Shown here one piece after another: positions 1 through 8,229 of a DNA stretch of 64,000 nt. The notes beneath the pieces are model-generated. The model was not told where the DNA came from, did not search any database, and was given only the letters and a program-made list of their open reading frames with translations. The position numbers and the translations under genes are program-made. Origin of the DNA: Amycolatopsis anabasis (GTDB lineage: Bacteria; Actinomycetota; Actinomycetes; Mycobacteriales; Pseudonocardiaceae); NCBI RefSeq assembly GCF_009765355.1, contig NZ_VTHK01000047.1, positions 1 to 64,000 on the forward strand, given 5' to 3'. Position 1 is the first letter of the stretch. Every line of letters starts with the position of its first letter.

Positions 1-947
1 ATCTCCCCACGGGCATCCACCGTGATCTTCTGCGACAGATCACCCTTCGCCACCGCGGTCGCCACCTGCGCGATCGACCGCACCTGCGCGGTGAGGTTGC
101 CCGCCATGAAGTTCACCGAGGTCGTCAGGTCCCGCCAGGTGCCCGCGACCCCGGGCACCTGGGCCTGCCCGCCGAGGATCCCCTCGGTGCCCACTTCCTT
201 CGCGACGCGGGTGACCTCGTCGGCGAACGAGGAGAGCTGATCCACCATCGTGTTGATGGTGTTCTTCAACTCCAGGATCTCCCCACGGGCATCCACCGTG
301 ATCTTCTGCGACAGATCACCCTTCGCCACCGCGGTGGTCACCTGGGCGATGTTGCGCACCTGGCCGGTGAGGTTTCCGGCCATGAGGTTCACCGAAGTGG
401 TCAGGTCCCGCCAGGTGCCGCCGACGCCGGGCACCTCGGCCTGACCGCCCAGCCGCCCCTCGTTGCCGACCTCCCGGGCGACCCGGGTGACCTCGTCCGC
501 GAACGAGGAGAGCTGATCCACCATCGTGTTGATGGTGTTCTTCAGCTCGAGCATCTCGCCCTTGACGTCCACGGTGATCTTCTGGGACAGATCGCCCTTC
601 GCCACAGCGGTCGCGACCTCGGCGATGTCGCGGACCTGGCCGGTCAGGTTCCCGGCCATCGCGTTCACCGAATCGGTGAGGTCCTTCCAGGTGCCGGAAA
701 CCGCGGGCACCGCGGCCTGACCGCCGAGTTTGCCGTCCGTGCCGACCTCGCGCGCGACCCGGGTGACCTCGGAGGTGAACAGGGCGAGCTGGTCCACCAT
801 GCCGTTGAACACGGCGGCCATCTCGTCCATCAGCACGTCGCCCACCTGGGGCAGCCGGGTGCTGAAATCGCCGTCGCGCACCGCCTTCAGGCCCTGCAGG
901 AGCTGCTCCAGCGGCGCGTCACCCAGTGCCGTCGTTCGATCAGGCAT
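1..947 (-). CDS. HAMP-array sensor protein, N-terminal part (cut by window edge)
   Basis: The gene reads leftward from ATG at 947 and is still open at base 1, so about 315 N-terminal residues are visible. They are a chain of near-identical HAMP-type modules of 92 residues (276 bp period; the motif KGDLSQKITV recurs, and DNA at 1, 277 and 553 matches closely). This architecture is typical of large cytosolic Nik1-like hybrid histidine kinases of actinobacteria, whose GAF, HisKA, HATPase and receiver domains would lie further left; that part is inferred. No membrane segment is seen. The start overlaps the end of the PAS gene by 8 nt and has GGAGAG upstream, so the two are probably translationally coupled. 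The later repeats diverge least, which suggests recent module duplication. Confidence 0.85.
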   Translation of the reverse strand, partial: MPDRTTALGDAPLEQLLQGLKAVRDGDFSTRLPQVGDVLMDEMAAVFNGMVDQLALFTSEVTRVAREVGTDGKLGGQAAVPAVSGTWKDLTDSVNAMAGNLTGQVRDIAEVATAVAKGDLSQKITVDVKGEMLELKNTINTMVDQLSSFADEVTRVAREVGNEGRLGGQAEVPGVGGTWRDLTTSVNLMAGNLTGQVRNIAQVTTAVAKGDLSQKITVDARGEILELKNTINTMVDQLSSFADEVTRVAKEVGTEGILGGQAQVPGVAGTWRDLTTSVNFMAGNLTAQVRSIAQVATAVAKGDLSQKITVDARGE

Positions 948-1533
948 CGGCGCACTCTCCTTCACTCGCCACTTCGCCCAGGGGGTCCGGTTCGGGCAGC
1001 GGGGCGCGCAACCGCGCCACCAGCGCCCGCAACCGCTGAACCGCGTCCTGCACCGCCGCGCCGAGCTCGAGCACCTGCGCCCGGTCCGGTTCGGGAATCC
1101 GCCCGGCCAGCAGCTGCAGGCGCATCCCGGTGGCGACCATGGTCTGGACCGGATCGTCGTGCAGTTCGTCGGCGATCGCCCGGCGCTCGGTCTCCCGGGT
1201 CCGCCGCTCCCCGGTCAGCTCCCGGATGAGCACGCCGAAACCGTGCGGCGCGCCCCGCTCGTCGGTCACTGCGGTGAACGCGACGGCCGCCGCGAACCGG
1301 GTGCCGTCCTTGCGGACGATCCAGTCCGCCGCTTCCGGCCCGGCCTCGATCCGCTCGGCCCAGGGCGCGCACACCGAGAAGGGGCGGCCGACGATGTCGC
1401 CGGGCGGGTACCCGGTGAGCCGCTCGGCTCCGGAGTTCCAGCTGAGGACCTTCCCGTCCGGGTCGAGCAGGCAGATCCCGTACTCGGTCAGGCCCTGCAC
1501 GAGGAGCCGGTAGGTGCGATCGTCGGCGTGCAC
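940..1533 (-). CDS. PAS-domain protein with HisKA_3-like dimerisation helix, no ATPase domain
   Basis: The protein has 197 residues and a GTG start. Residues about 5-115 form a PAS fold (ICLLDPDGKVLSWNSGAERL), a sensor module for small ligands or redox state. Residues about 120-180 resemble the DHp domain of NarL-type kinases, with the H-box-like ADELHDDPVQTM carrying the candidate phospho-acceptor His. The chain ends about 20 residues later, so the HATPase_c domain of a complete kinase is absent. It starts inside the stop codon of the response regulator (TAGTG overlap) and overlaps the HAMP-array gene downstream. A three-component relay is implied, in which another kinase would phosphorylate this protein or it acts as a dimerisation or sensor partner. 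That role is inference. Confidence 0.8.
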   Translation of the reverse strand: MHADDRTYRLLVQGLTEYGICLLDPDGKVLSWNSGAERLTGYPPGDIVGRPFSVCAPWAERIEAGPEAADWIVRKDGTRFAAAVAFTAVTDERGAPHGFGVLIRELTGERRTRETERRAIADELHDDPVQTMVATGMRLQLLAGRIPEPDRAQVLELGAAVQDAVQRLRALVARLRAPLPEPDPLGEVASEGECADA

Positions 1534-2195
1534 TAGTCGATCAGCCCTCTCCCTCTGGCGAGGGCGACCGCCTCGGTATCCGAATGCGCGCCCAGTTTGG
1601 CGAAGATTCGCTGAAGGTAATGCCGCACGATGGGCCGGGCCAGTTGCAGTTCCTCCGCGATGCGGTCGGTGTCCGCGCCGCCCGCGATCAGGCCGAGCAC
1701 CTCGCGTTCCCGGGTGGTGAACAGCGGATCGGTCTCGCCCCGCCGGGCCGGTTGCTCGTCGCCCCCGGCCAGCAGGCTGGATTCGAACGTCATATGGCCC
1801 GCGGCGACCACCCGGATCGCCTGCACCAGATCCTCGAACATGCCGGATTTGAGCAGGAGCCCGGCGCCTCCGGCCTCGATGACCCGTGCGACGATCGCGC
1901 TGCTCGCGTCCCCGGTGAAGACCAGCACCCGGCTGCCCGGCGAGACGGCGCGCAACCGCCCGATCGCCGCGATGCCGTCACCGTCGGGCAGCCTGCGGTC
2001 CAGCAGGATCACGTCGGGGCGGTGCGTCCCGGTGGCCGCGAGGGCTTCCGCGATCGACCGGGCGCACGCGAGGAGCTTGATGTCGCGGACCTCGTCGAAG
2101 GCCAGCCGGAGCGCCTCGGCGACCATGTCGTGGTCCTCGACGAGCAGTACGCGCACCGGGTTCACCGCAAAACTGTCATCCGACGGGGGCGTCAC
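1533..2195 (-). CDS. LuxR/NarL-family response regulator
   Basis: The receiver domain lies at residues about 13-130 (VRVLLVEDHD acidic pocket, phospho-acceptor Asp in VILLDRRLPDGDG, Lys in LLLKSG). A C-terminal LuxR helix-turn-helix follows (TTREREVLGLIAGGADTDRI). The recognition helix, ARPIVRHYLQRIFAKLGA, departs from the usual TVKTHV/NHL pattern. I chose GTG 2195, which has GAATGAGG before it. An ATG 14 codons earlier (2237) and a GTG 10 codons later (2163-2165) are alternatives. It is the first gene of an operon with the PAS-DHp and HAMP-array genes, and is presumably the output regulator for them. It is transcribed divergently from ligC. Confidence 0.87.
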   Translation of the reverse strand: MTPPSDDSFAVNPVRVLLVEDHDMVAEALRLAFDEVRDIKLLACARSIAEALAATGTHRPDVILLDRRLPDGDGIAAIGRLRAVSPGSRVLVFTGDASSAIVARVIEAGGAGLLLKSGMFEDLVQAIRVVAAGHMTFESSLLAGGDEQPARRGETDPLFTTREREVLGLIAGGADTDRIAEELQLARPIVRHYLQRIFAKLGAHSDTEAVALARGRGLID

Positions 2196-2291
2196 CGCCT
2201 CATTCTTGAACCTTCCGCGTGCTCCGGCTAGCGCCATTGGCGTGCTGCAATTCCGTCGTTACGGGTGGCGGGATGATCCGGAAAAGGCAGA

Positions 2292-3377
2292 ATGACGTTC
2301 ATGTCGTTGCCTGTGGAACCGCCGGTCAAGCCGATGCTCGCGCGTGCGGTGAAGAAGATCCCGGACAGCACCGAGCTGCTGTTCGAGCCGAAATGGGACG
2401 GGTTCCGCTGCCTGGTGTTCCGCGACGGCGACGAGCTGACCCTGCAGTCGCGTTCACTCAAACCGCTGAACCGCTACTTCCCCGAGGTCCTCGACCGGCT
2501 GCGCGCGACGCTGCCCGAACGGATCGTGCTGGACGGCGAGCTGGTCGTCGGGCGCGACGGCAAGCTCGACTTCGACGCGCTCACCGAGCGGATCCACCCG
2601 GCCGACAGCCGGGTTCAGCTGCTGGCCGAGCAGACCCCGGCCAGCTACGTGGCCTTCGACGTGCTCGCCCTGGGCGATCGGTCCTTCCTGGACGAACCGA
2701 CCGGCGTCCGCCGGAACCACCTGGAGAAACTCGGCTCCGAGGGCGTGCACCTCACCCCGGCCACCGGCGACCCGGAAACCGCGCGGCACTGGTTCACCCT
2801 GTTCGAGGGGGCCGGGCTGGACGGGGTGATCGGCAAACCGCTGAACGAGCCGTACTCCCCGGGCAAGCGGATCATGTTCAAGTACAAGCACTCGCGCACC
2901 GCGGACTGCGTGCTGGCCGGGCTGCGCTGGCATGTGGAAGCCCCGGACGGCGGGGCCGTCGGGTCGATCATGCTCGGGCTCTACGACGAGGCGGGCGTGC
3001 TGCACCACGTGGGCGTGGTCGGCTCGTTCCCCGCGGAGCGGCGGCGCGAACTGGCGACCGAGCTGTCCGAGCTGATCACCGACGGCGAGCATCCGTGGCT
3101 CGGCGACGCGACGGTCGAGGGCCAGCGGCTGCCCGGCGGGATCAACCGGTGGCGGTCGACCGAGCAGGCGTGGGTGCCGTTGCGGCCGGAACGGGTCGTC
3201 GAGGTCTCCTACGAGCACACCGAGGGCGGCGTTCCCACGAGGTTCCGGCACAACGCGCAGTTCGTGCGGTGGCGGCCGGACCGCGAACCGGGTTCGTGCG
3301 GCTACGCGCAGCTGGAGGAACCCGCCCGCTACGACCTGGACGCGGTCTTCCACGGCGAGGTCCGCCGCACGCGGTGA
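2292..3377 (+). CDS. ligC: ATP-dependent DNA ligase, LigC type
   Basis: At 361 residues it has the usual LigC length. Adenylation motif I is FEPKWDGFR with the nucleophilic Lys at about residue 34. The other ligase motifs are visible: VLDGELVV (III), YVAFDVL (IIIa), DGVIGKP (IV) and RIMFKYKHSRTADCVL (V). An OB-fold follows. It seals DNA nicks and double-strand breaks using ATP in bacterial end joining or base-excision repair. There is no polymerase or nuclease domain, unlike full LigD; a stand-alone LigD-type polymerase is encoded at 9951-10976. The start follows AAGGCAG; a second ATG three codons in (2301) is also possible. Confident on family, less so on the in vivo pathway. Confidence 0.92.
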   Translation: MTFMSLPVEPPVKPMLARAVKKIPDSTELLFEPKWDGFRCLVFRDGDELTLQSRSLKPLNRYFPEVLDRLRATLPERIVLDGELVVGRDGKLDFDALTERIHPADSRVQLLAEQTPASYVAFDVLALGDRSFLDEPTGVRRNHLEKLGSEGVHLTPATGDPETARHWFTLFEGAGLDGVIGKPLNEPYSPGKRIMFKYKHSRTADCVLAGLRWHVEAPDGGAVGSIMLGLYDEAGVLHHVGVVGSFPAERRRELATELSELITDGEHPWLGDATVEGQRLPGGINRWRSTEQAWVPLRPERVVEVSYEHTEGGVPTRFRHNAQFVRWRPDREPGSCGYAQLEEPARYDLDAVFHGEVRRTR

Positions 3378-3451
3378 CCCCCGTTCACCCGCCTCATACC
3401 CACGGCATGCGAGGGTCACGGGGTCCGTACGCAGAAAGTGAGGCCCCCGCC

Positions 3452-5014
3452 GTGCCCCGCCGTGGTCCCGCCCGCCGACGCGGGTGGCTCGTGCTCGCCG
3501 CCCTGGTTCCCGTCGTGCTCGCCGGGTGCACCGCGGGGCCGTCGATCCGCCCACCGGTCGTGGAGAACGACGGTCCGCCGCCGCAGCAGCAGGCAAGCGC
3601 CGGCCAGACCGCGCCGCTGCCGCCGCTGGCCGAGCCGCGGGATCCCGCGATCGAGTGGAGCGACTGCGACGAGGAGACCCGCACCCGGCTGGGTTCCCCC
3701 GGGGTGCCGGACTCGCTGCGGTTCTCCTGCGCCAAGGTGGCGTCCCGACTCGACGCGCCGGACCTGCCGGGCCGGGGCATCACCCGGATCTCGGTGCTCA
3801 AGGTGGGCACCGGCACCGTCCCGCTGGTGGTGGTCAACGACATCGACGGCGAACCCGGGACCCTGTACGCCGCCCGCCTGGCCGCGACGCTGCCGCCGCA
3901 ACTGCTGGAGCGGTTCTTCCTGGTGGGAGTGGATCGCCGGGGCAGCGGGCAGTCGTCCGCGGTGAGCTGCATCCCCCAGGACATCCGGCAGCAGCTGGTC
4001 GGCCTCGACCCGGCGGCGCCGGACACCGAGCCGTTGCTGGACGCGGCCCGGAAGGCGGGCCAGCAGTGCACGATCGACCTGGCGAACCAGCAGCAGGCGC
4101 TGGACAGCTGGCGCGCCGCGGGGGATCTCGAGGAGATCCGGGACCAGCTCGGCGTGCCCAAGCTGAACGCGCTGTCCCGCGGTGAGGGATCGAAGGTGCT
4201 CACCGCGTACGAGGTCCGGTACACCGGGCAGGTCGGCCGGTTCGTGCTGGACGGGATCCCCGACCCGTCCCCGGACGCCGCCACCGCGCTGGACGGCGTC
4301 GCCGCCGGACTCCAGTCCACATTGGACGCATTCGGCGCGGACTGCGCCCGGCGCGGCTGCCCGCTCGGCGGCGACGCGCGGGCCGCGGTGACCACGCTCG
4401 CCGACCGGCTCCGCACCGCGCCGCGGGTGCTCCCGGACGGCACGACGTTCGGCCCCGCGCTGGCGATGTACGCGGTGGCGGGCGGGCTCGCCCAGCGGGA
4501 CCGCTGGCCGGAACTCGCCGACGGCATCGCCGCCGCGCGCGACGGCGATCCGGCGAAGCTCGCCGCCTTCGCGACCCCGCTGTTCAGCGGCACCAAACTC
4601 ACCCCGGCCCGGATCGACGGGATCATCGCGACCAAGTGCAACGACACCGCCACCCGCCTGCCCGCCGACCAGATCAACGCGGTGACCGCCGCCCTGCGGT
4701 CGAAGTACCCGGTGTTCGGCGGCCTGGTCGGGCAGCAGCTCGCGTGGTGCGGCCCGTGGCCGGTGCGCCGCGAGCCGGTGCCGCCGCTCGGCGCGGGCGG
4801 GGGGCCGCCGATCATGGTGGCCAGCACCGCGGTCGACCCGGTGACCCCGGAACAGGGCACCATCCGCTCGGCGCAGCAGTTGCCCGGCGCGGTGCGCGTC
4901 GCCTGGCAGGGCTCCGGCCACGGCGCCCTCGGCTCACCGTGCGTCGCCGAAGCGGTCCGCGCCTTCCTCGCCGACGGCAAACCCCCGGTCGACGGCCAAC
5001 TCTGCCCCGCCTAG
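3452..5014 (+). CDS. Secreted lipoprotein, alpha/beta-hydrolase fold (TAP-like), nucleophile Ser apparently lost
   Basis: The protein has 520 residues from GTG 3452. An arginine-rich n-region, a hydrophobic stretch and the lipobox LAGC (Cys at residue 26) predict a lipid-anchored exported protein. The body matches tripeptidyl-aminopeptidase-like alpha/beta hydrolases: GVDRRGSGQS, RFVLDGIPDP, a C-terminal TAP domain with the conserved Asp (TAVDPVTPEQG) and His (GSGHGALGSPCV). At the nucleophile elbow, where the family has GxSxG, this protein reads SRGEG, putting Gly at about residue 244 in place of Ser. It is therefore possibly not a classical serine hydrolase. An in-frame ATG at 3407 would lengthen the signal peptide. 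It is convergent with a LysR gene across a strong hairpin. Confidence 0.8.
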   Translation: MPRRGPARRRGWLVLAALVPVVLAGCTAGPSIRPPVVENDGPPPQQQASAGQTAPLPPLAEPRDPAIEWSDCDEETRTRLGSPGVPDSLRFSCAKVASRLDAPDLPGRGITRISVLKVGTGTVPLVVVNDIDGEPGTLYAARLAATLPPQLLERFFLVGVDRRGSGQSSAVSCIPQDIRQQLVGLDPAAPDTEPLLDAARKAGQQCTIDLANQQQALDSWRAAGDLEEIRDQLGVPKLNALSRGEGSKVLTAYEVRYTGQVGRFVLDGIPDPSPDAATALDGVAAGLQSTLDAFGADCARRGCPLGGDARAAVTTLADRLRTAPRVLPDGTTFGPALAMYAVAGGLAQRDRWPELADGIAAARDGDPAKLAAFATPLFSGTKLTPARIDGIIATKCNDTATRLPADQINAVTAALRSKYPVFGGLVGQQLAWCGPWPVRREPVPPLGAGGGPPIMVASTAVDPVTPEQGTIRSAQQLPGAVRVAWQGSGHGALGSPCVAEAVRAFLADGKPPVDGQLCPA

Positions 5015-5022
5015 CCCCTTCC

Positions 5023-5099
5023 ATGAGGGGACCCCTCCGGACAAATTTCGTCATGAGGGGACCCCTCCTAACAGCCGGTGTTAGGAGGGGTCCCCTCAT
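5023..5099. repeat. Palindromic repeat, family 1 (ATGAGGGGACCCCTCC), also bidirectional terminator
   Basis: A left half-unit (5023-5052) is followed 30 bp later by a perfect 21-bp stem (5053-5073 pairing with 5079-5099) around a 5-nt loop. It lies between convergent genes, so it probably terminates both. The same core and even the AT-rich ACAAATTTCGTC spacer recur at 30776-30822, marking a dispersed repeat and not a one-off terminator. Confidence 0.85.
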
Positions 5100-5117
5100 G
5101 ACACCTCGGCTCGGGGG

Positions 5118-6029
5118 TCAGGTCGTGGCGGCGGAAACCTTTTCCGAGGCGGCGCGCAGGGCGTCGACGCAGGCCCGGATCGCGCCGTGCTCGGCGTCCG
5201 CCCGCCACACCGCGTAGATCGTCCGCCGCAGCACCGGCCGGGTCGCCAGGATTCGCACGCCGTCGGGCACCACCTCCCGGGCCAGCCGCGGCACCAGGGC
5301 GGCGACCAGGTTCCCCGCCACCAGGGCCAGCTGGGTCGGGTACCCGGCGACCGTGCAACTCACCTGCGGCCGCATGCCCTGCCCCCGCAGGACCTGCAAC
5401 AGCCATTCGTGGCAACCCGAACCCGCCGTCCAGCCCACCCACGGGATGTCGTCCACTTCGGACAGATCGACCACCTTGCGGTGCGCCAGCCGGTGGCTCA
5501 CCGGCAACGCCAGATCGGCGATGTCGGAGAACAGCGCGGCCCGCGCGGTGGAATCGGGGAACGTGGTGGGCAGATCGTCCCAGCTCTCGATGACCGCCAG
5601 GTCCAGATCTCCCCCGGCGACCCGGGGCAGGGTCTGCTCGGCCTCCCCCTCGGCCAGGTTCACGGTCAGCCGCGGATGCTGCACGGCGAGGGTGGCGAGC
5701 GCCCGCGGCAGCAGCGCGTGCACGGTCGTCGGGATCGCGCCCACGTGCACCGGGCCGATGAGGTCCTCGCGCAGCAGGTCGAGATCGGCGCGGGCCGCGG
5801 CGACCTGCGCGAGGATGCGTTCGGCGTGCTCGGCGAGCACGTGCCCGGCGCTGGTGAGCCGGACCCCTCGGCCGCGCGGTTCGAGCAGCCGCTGCCCCGC
5901 CTCCCGTTCCAGCTTCGCGAGTTGCTGCGACACCCCGGACGGCGTCACGTGCAACGCGGTCGCGGCGGCCGCGACCGATCCGTGCACGGCGACCGCGTGC
6001 AGCGCGCGCATCCGCTCCAATCCGAACAC
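5118..6029 (-). CDS. LysR-family transcriptional regulator
   Basis: The protein has 303 residues. The N-terminal winged HTH (MRALHAVAVHGSVAAAATAL, then TPSGVSQQLAKLE) is followed by a LysR substrate-binding domain (GPVHVGAIPT to about residue 290). The start is GTG 6029, which sits 7 nt after a -10-like TAGCAT, predicting a leaderless transcript. It is divergent from the EamA-type exporter gene at 6104, the usual arrangement for a LysR protein controlling a metabolite efflux gene. A perfect palindrome straddles its own start (6029-6045). The effector is unknown. Confidence 0.92.
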   Translation of the reverse strand: MFGLERMRALHAVAVHGSVAAAATALHVTPSGVSQQLAKLEREAGQRLLEPRGRGVRLTSAGHVLAEHAERILAQVAAARADLDLLREDLIGPVHVGAIPTTVHALLPRALATLAVQHPRLTVNLAEGEAEQTLPRVAGGDLDLAVIESWDDLPTTFPDSTARAALFSDIADLALPVSHRLAHRKVVDLSEVDDIPWVGWTAGSGCHEWLLQVLRGQGMRPQVSCTVAGYPTQLALVAGNLVAALVPRLAREVVPDGVRILATRPVLRRTIYAVWRADAEHGAIRACVDALRAASEKVSAATT

Positions 6030-6045
6030 GGTAGAAATGCTACCG
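6029..6045. promoter_or_regulatory. Candidate LysR operator overlapping its own -10 box
   Basis: CGGTAG and CTACCG form a perfect 6-bp inverted repeat around AAATG. It spans the first base of the lysR start codon and the -10-like ATGCTA (6037-6042 on the + strand). Its position suggests autorepression by the LysR protein. The T-N(9)-A form fits LysR boxes only loosely. Confidence 0.5.
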
Positions 6046-6103
6046 AATCATACGCAGAAACATTCGCTTGTCGTTGACAGTCGCGCCGCCCAAGCTGGAG
6101 TGT

Positions 6104-7039
6104 GTGACCACGACCGAAGCTCCCGCCCAGCCTGCCACCGCACCGGCGAACCCGCTGTCCGCGCTCGCCGACCGGATCGACGCCCGCGTGCTGGCCGCCG
6201 TGGGGAGCCTGTGCATCTCGGCGTCGTCGATGTTCGTCAAGCTCTCCGGGACGAGCGCCGGGACGAGCGTGTTCTACCGGTGCCTGCTCGCCCTGCCGAT
6301 CCTGATCCCGCTCGCCTGGTGGGAACGGCGGCGTGCTGCCTCGGGAATTCGGCGGCGCGTCGCGTTGCCGCTGATCGCCGGGGCGCTGCTCGGCGTGGAT
6401 CTGGTGCTGTGGTGCGAAGCGATCGGCACCGTCGGCGCGGGCATCGCGACCGTGCTGGTGGCGGTGCAGGTGGTGATCGTGCCGGGCCTGGCCTTCCTGT
6501 TCTTCCGCGAACGCCCGCACGCGCGCTACCTGCTCGCGGTGCCGGTGATGCTGGGCGGGATCGTGCTGGCCGGCGGTATCGCGGACACGAACGCGTTCGG
6601 GCCGGATCCGGTCTACGGCACGGTGACCGGCGTCCTCGCGGGGGCCGCGTACGCCGGATACCTGCTGCTGTTGCGCGTCGGCACCGGTCCGGGCACGCAG
6701 GTGCACTCGGTGTGCCTGGCGACCGTGTCCGCCGGGGCGGTGGCCCTCGCGCTCGGCCTGCCGTGGCACGGGATCGACTTCGCGCCGGGCTGGCCCGCGT
6801 TCGGCTGGCTGATCGCGCTCGCCGTGGCCGGGCAGGCGGTCGGCTGGCTGCTGATCGCCGCCGCGCTGCCCCGGCTGTCCGCGAGCACCGGCGCCACCCT
6901 GCTGCTGCTCCAGCCGATCGGCGCGGTCCTGCTCGGGGTCGGCCTGCTCGGCGAGGCGCCGAGCTGGCTGCAGCTCACCGGCTGCGCCGCGGTGATCGCC
7001 GCCGTGTGCTTCGCCACCGGCCGGGCTAGGGACAGGTGA
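6104..7039 (+). CDS. EamA/DMT-family transporter
   Basis: The protein has 311 residues with about ten hydrophobic helices in two EamA repeats (first AAVGLCISASSMFVKL-like half, second from about residue 165). The duplicated ten-TM fold is typical of drug/metabolite exporters of the RhaT/YdcZ superfamily. I chose GTG 6104 because GGAG lies just upstream; an ORF start at 6068 would overlap the regulatory region. The gene is divergent from lysR, so it is likely its target. The last 14 bases overlap the 3' end of the convergent phosphodiesterase gene. The substrate cannot be told from sequence. Confidence 0.88.
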   Translation: MTTTEAPAQPATAPANPLSALADRIDARVLAAVGSLCISASSMFVKLSGTSAGTSVFYRCLLALPILIPLAWWERRRAASGIRRRVALPLIAGALLGVDLVLWCEAIGTVGAGIATVLVAVQVVIVPGLAFLFFRERPHARYLLAVPVMLGGIVLAGGIADTNAFGPDPVYGTVTGVLAGAAYAGYLLLLRVGTGPGTQVHSVCLATVSAGAVALALGLPWHGIDFAPGWPAFGWLIALAVAGQAVGWLLIAAALPRLSASTGATLLLLQPIGAVLLGVGLLGEAPSWLQLTGCAAVIAAVCFATGRARDR

Positions 7040-7871
7040 ACTCGGCGAGCACCGGCCGGTGATCGGACGCCCGCGTGTCCGGGACCCCGGCCGTTGCGAC
7101 GGGCCACCGGCCGGTCACGTAGTCGATCCGCTTCACCGGCGCCTCCGCCGGATAGGTGCGGCCGCCGTTCCCCGGACCGTGCGCCGCCGACCACGCGTCC
7201 GGCATGCGCGCGAACAGCGGGGCGAGTTCGGGGGCGCCGGGTTCGGCGTTGAAGTCGCCGAGCAGGAGCTGCCGGGCGCCCGGCCGGTCCGGGCCCAGGA
7301 TGCGCACGGTCTCGGCGACCTGCCGCTGACGGATGGCCGGATCCGGGCGGAAATCCAGGTGGGTGACGTAAACGTGCACCGGAATGCCGCGCACGGCGAG
7401 CACGGCCTCCCCGAACCCGGGCGCGGGCTTCGGCACCGGACCCGGGTCCACTGTGGACAGCCGGGTGAGCCGGTGGTTCCCGGTGCGCAGGATCGGGTAC
7501 CGGCTCAGCACGGCGACGCCGTACTGGCGGCGCCGGTCGTGGCCCGGTTCGGGGTCCAGGTCGTAGATCGGGGCGAAGAACACCGACATCCCGGTCAGCC
7601 GGGCCAGCTCCGCGGCCTGATCGGCGTACCCGCTGCGCGCGCTCCAGTGCACGTCGACTTCTTGCAGGCCAACGATTTCCGCTCGGCTCTCGGTGATCAC
7701 CCGGGCCGTTCGGGCGAGATCAAGCCGCCCGTCGGCGCCGATCCCGGCGTGGATGTTGTAACTGAGCACGCGCGGCGACCGCGGCCACGAGGCCCGCGCT
7801 CCGCCGGTCAACAGGGCCGAGAACACCAGCACGACGAGCAGGACGGCACCGGATCCGCGGAAACGCCTCAC
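7026..7871 (-). CDS. Secreted endonuclease/exonuclease/phosphatase (EEP) family protein
   Basis: The protein has 281 residues. A Sec signal peptide spans residues 1-27 (GAVLLVVLVFSALLTGGARA). The EEP metal and catalytic motifs are complete: LSYNIHAG, IVGLQEVDVHW (metal Glu), VTHLDF, LLGDFNAEP, RIDYV and TRASDHRPVLAEF (catalytic Asp-His). The family includes DNase I-like nucleases, sphingomyelinases and phosphodiesterases, so the substrate is open. It acts outside the cell. The start is GTG 7871, with a -10-like TACGCT 8 nt before it. The 3' end overlaps the EamA gene on the opposite strand. Confidence 0.88.
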   Translation of the reverse strand: MRRFRGSGAVLLVVLVFSALLTGGARASWPRSPRVLSYNIHAGIGADGRLDLARTARVITESRAEIVGLQEVDVHWSARSGYADQAAELARLTGMSVFFAPIYDLDPEPGHDRRRQYGVAVLSRYPILRTGNHRLTRLSTVDPGPVPKPAPGFGEAVLAVRGIPVHVYVTHLDFRPDPAIRQRQVAETVRILGPDRPGARQLLLGDFNAEPGAPELAPLFARMPDAWSAAHGPGNGGRTYPAEAPVKRIDYVTGRWPVATAGVPDTRASDHRPVLAEFTCP

Positions 7872-7879
7872 GCCGGACG

Positions 7880-7885
7880 AGCGTA
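7880..7885 (-). promoter_or_regulatory. -10 box (TACGCT) of the EEP gene, leaderless
   Basis: The reverse strand reads TACGCT 8 nt before GTG 7871. No ribosome-binding site fits between them, so the transcript probably begins at or next to the start codon. Confidence 0.45.
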
Positions 7886-7898
7886 GTGGGCGCGGCGG

Positions 7899-8141
7899 TT
7901 ACTGGCGGTAGGACTCCACCTGGTCGATCGGGCGGGCCTTCGCGGCGTTCGGGTCCTGGTTGAACTCGGCGTTCGCCCGGCGCTGCCGGAGCAGGTCCCA
8001 GCACTGGTCGAGCCGCTGCTCGAGCAGGCCGAGGCGGCCCTGCTCCTCGACGGTCAGGCCGTTGCCGACGGCTCTTTTGCGCAGCTCGCGCTCTTCCTCG
8101 ACGAGTTCGTCGATGCGGCTGATGATCTCTTCGTCTGCCAT
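7899..8141 (-). CDS. DUF2630 family small protein
   Basis: The protein has 80 residues and starts MADEEIISRIDELVEEER. It is highly charged and helical, rich in Glu and Arg, with a probable coiled coil over residues 5-60 and the family's C-terminal pattern ending in Asp-Pro-rich sequence. DUF2630 members are small actinobacterial cytosolic proteins of unknown role. The ATG at 8141 lies 7 nt after TACCGT on the reverse strand. It is divergent from the thioredoxin gene, with 88 bp between the starts. Confidence 0.85.
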   Translation of the reverse strand: MADEEIISRIDELVEEERELRKRAVGNGLTVEEQGRLGLLEQRLDQCWDLLRQRRANAEFNQDPNAAKARPIDQVESYRQ

Positions 8142-8148
8142 GTCCCGC

Positions 8149-8154
8149 ACGGTA
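8149..8154 (-). promoter_or_regulatory. -10 box (TACCGT) of the DUF2630 gene, leaderless
   Basis: TACCGT on the reverse strand is 7 nt from ATG 8141, with no Shine-Dalgarno sequence between. Confidence 0.5.
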
Positions 8155-8229
8155 CGCGCTCCGGCCGGGGAATGCGGGACGGCGACGGGGACGTTGGGAT
8201 GGGTGGCAGATCGCCCGCGAAAGGACGCC

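Noticed and set aside
5023..5099. Possible IS terminal inverted repeats.
   Set aside because: No transposase or target-site duplication is visible between or near the two family 1 copies; the stems are short and self-contained.
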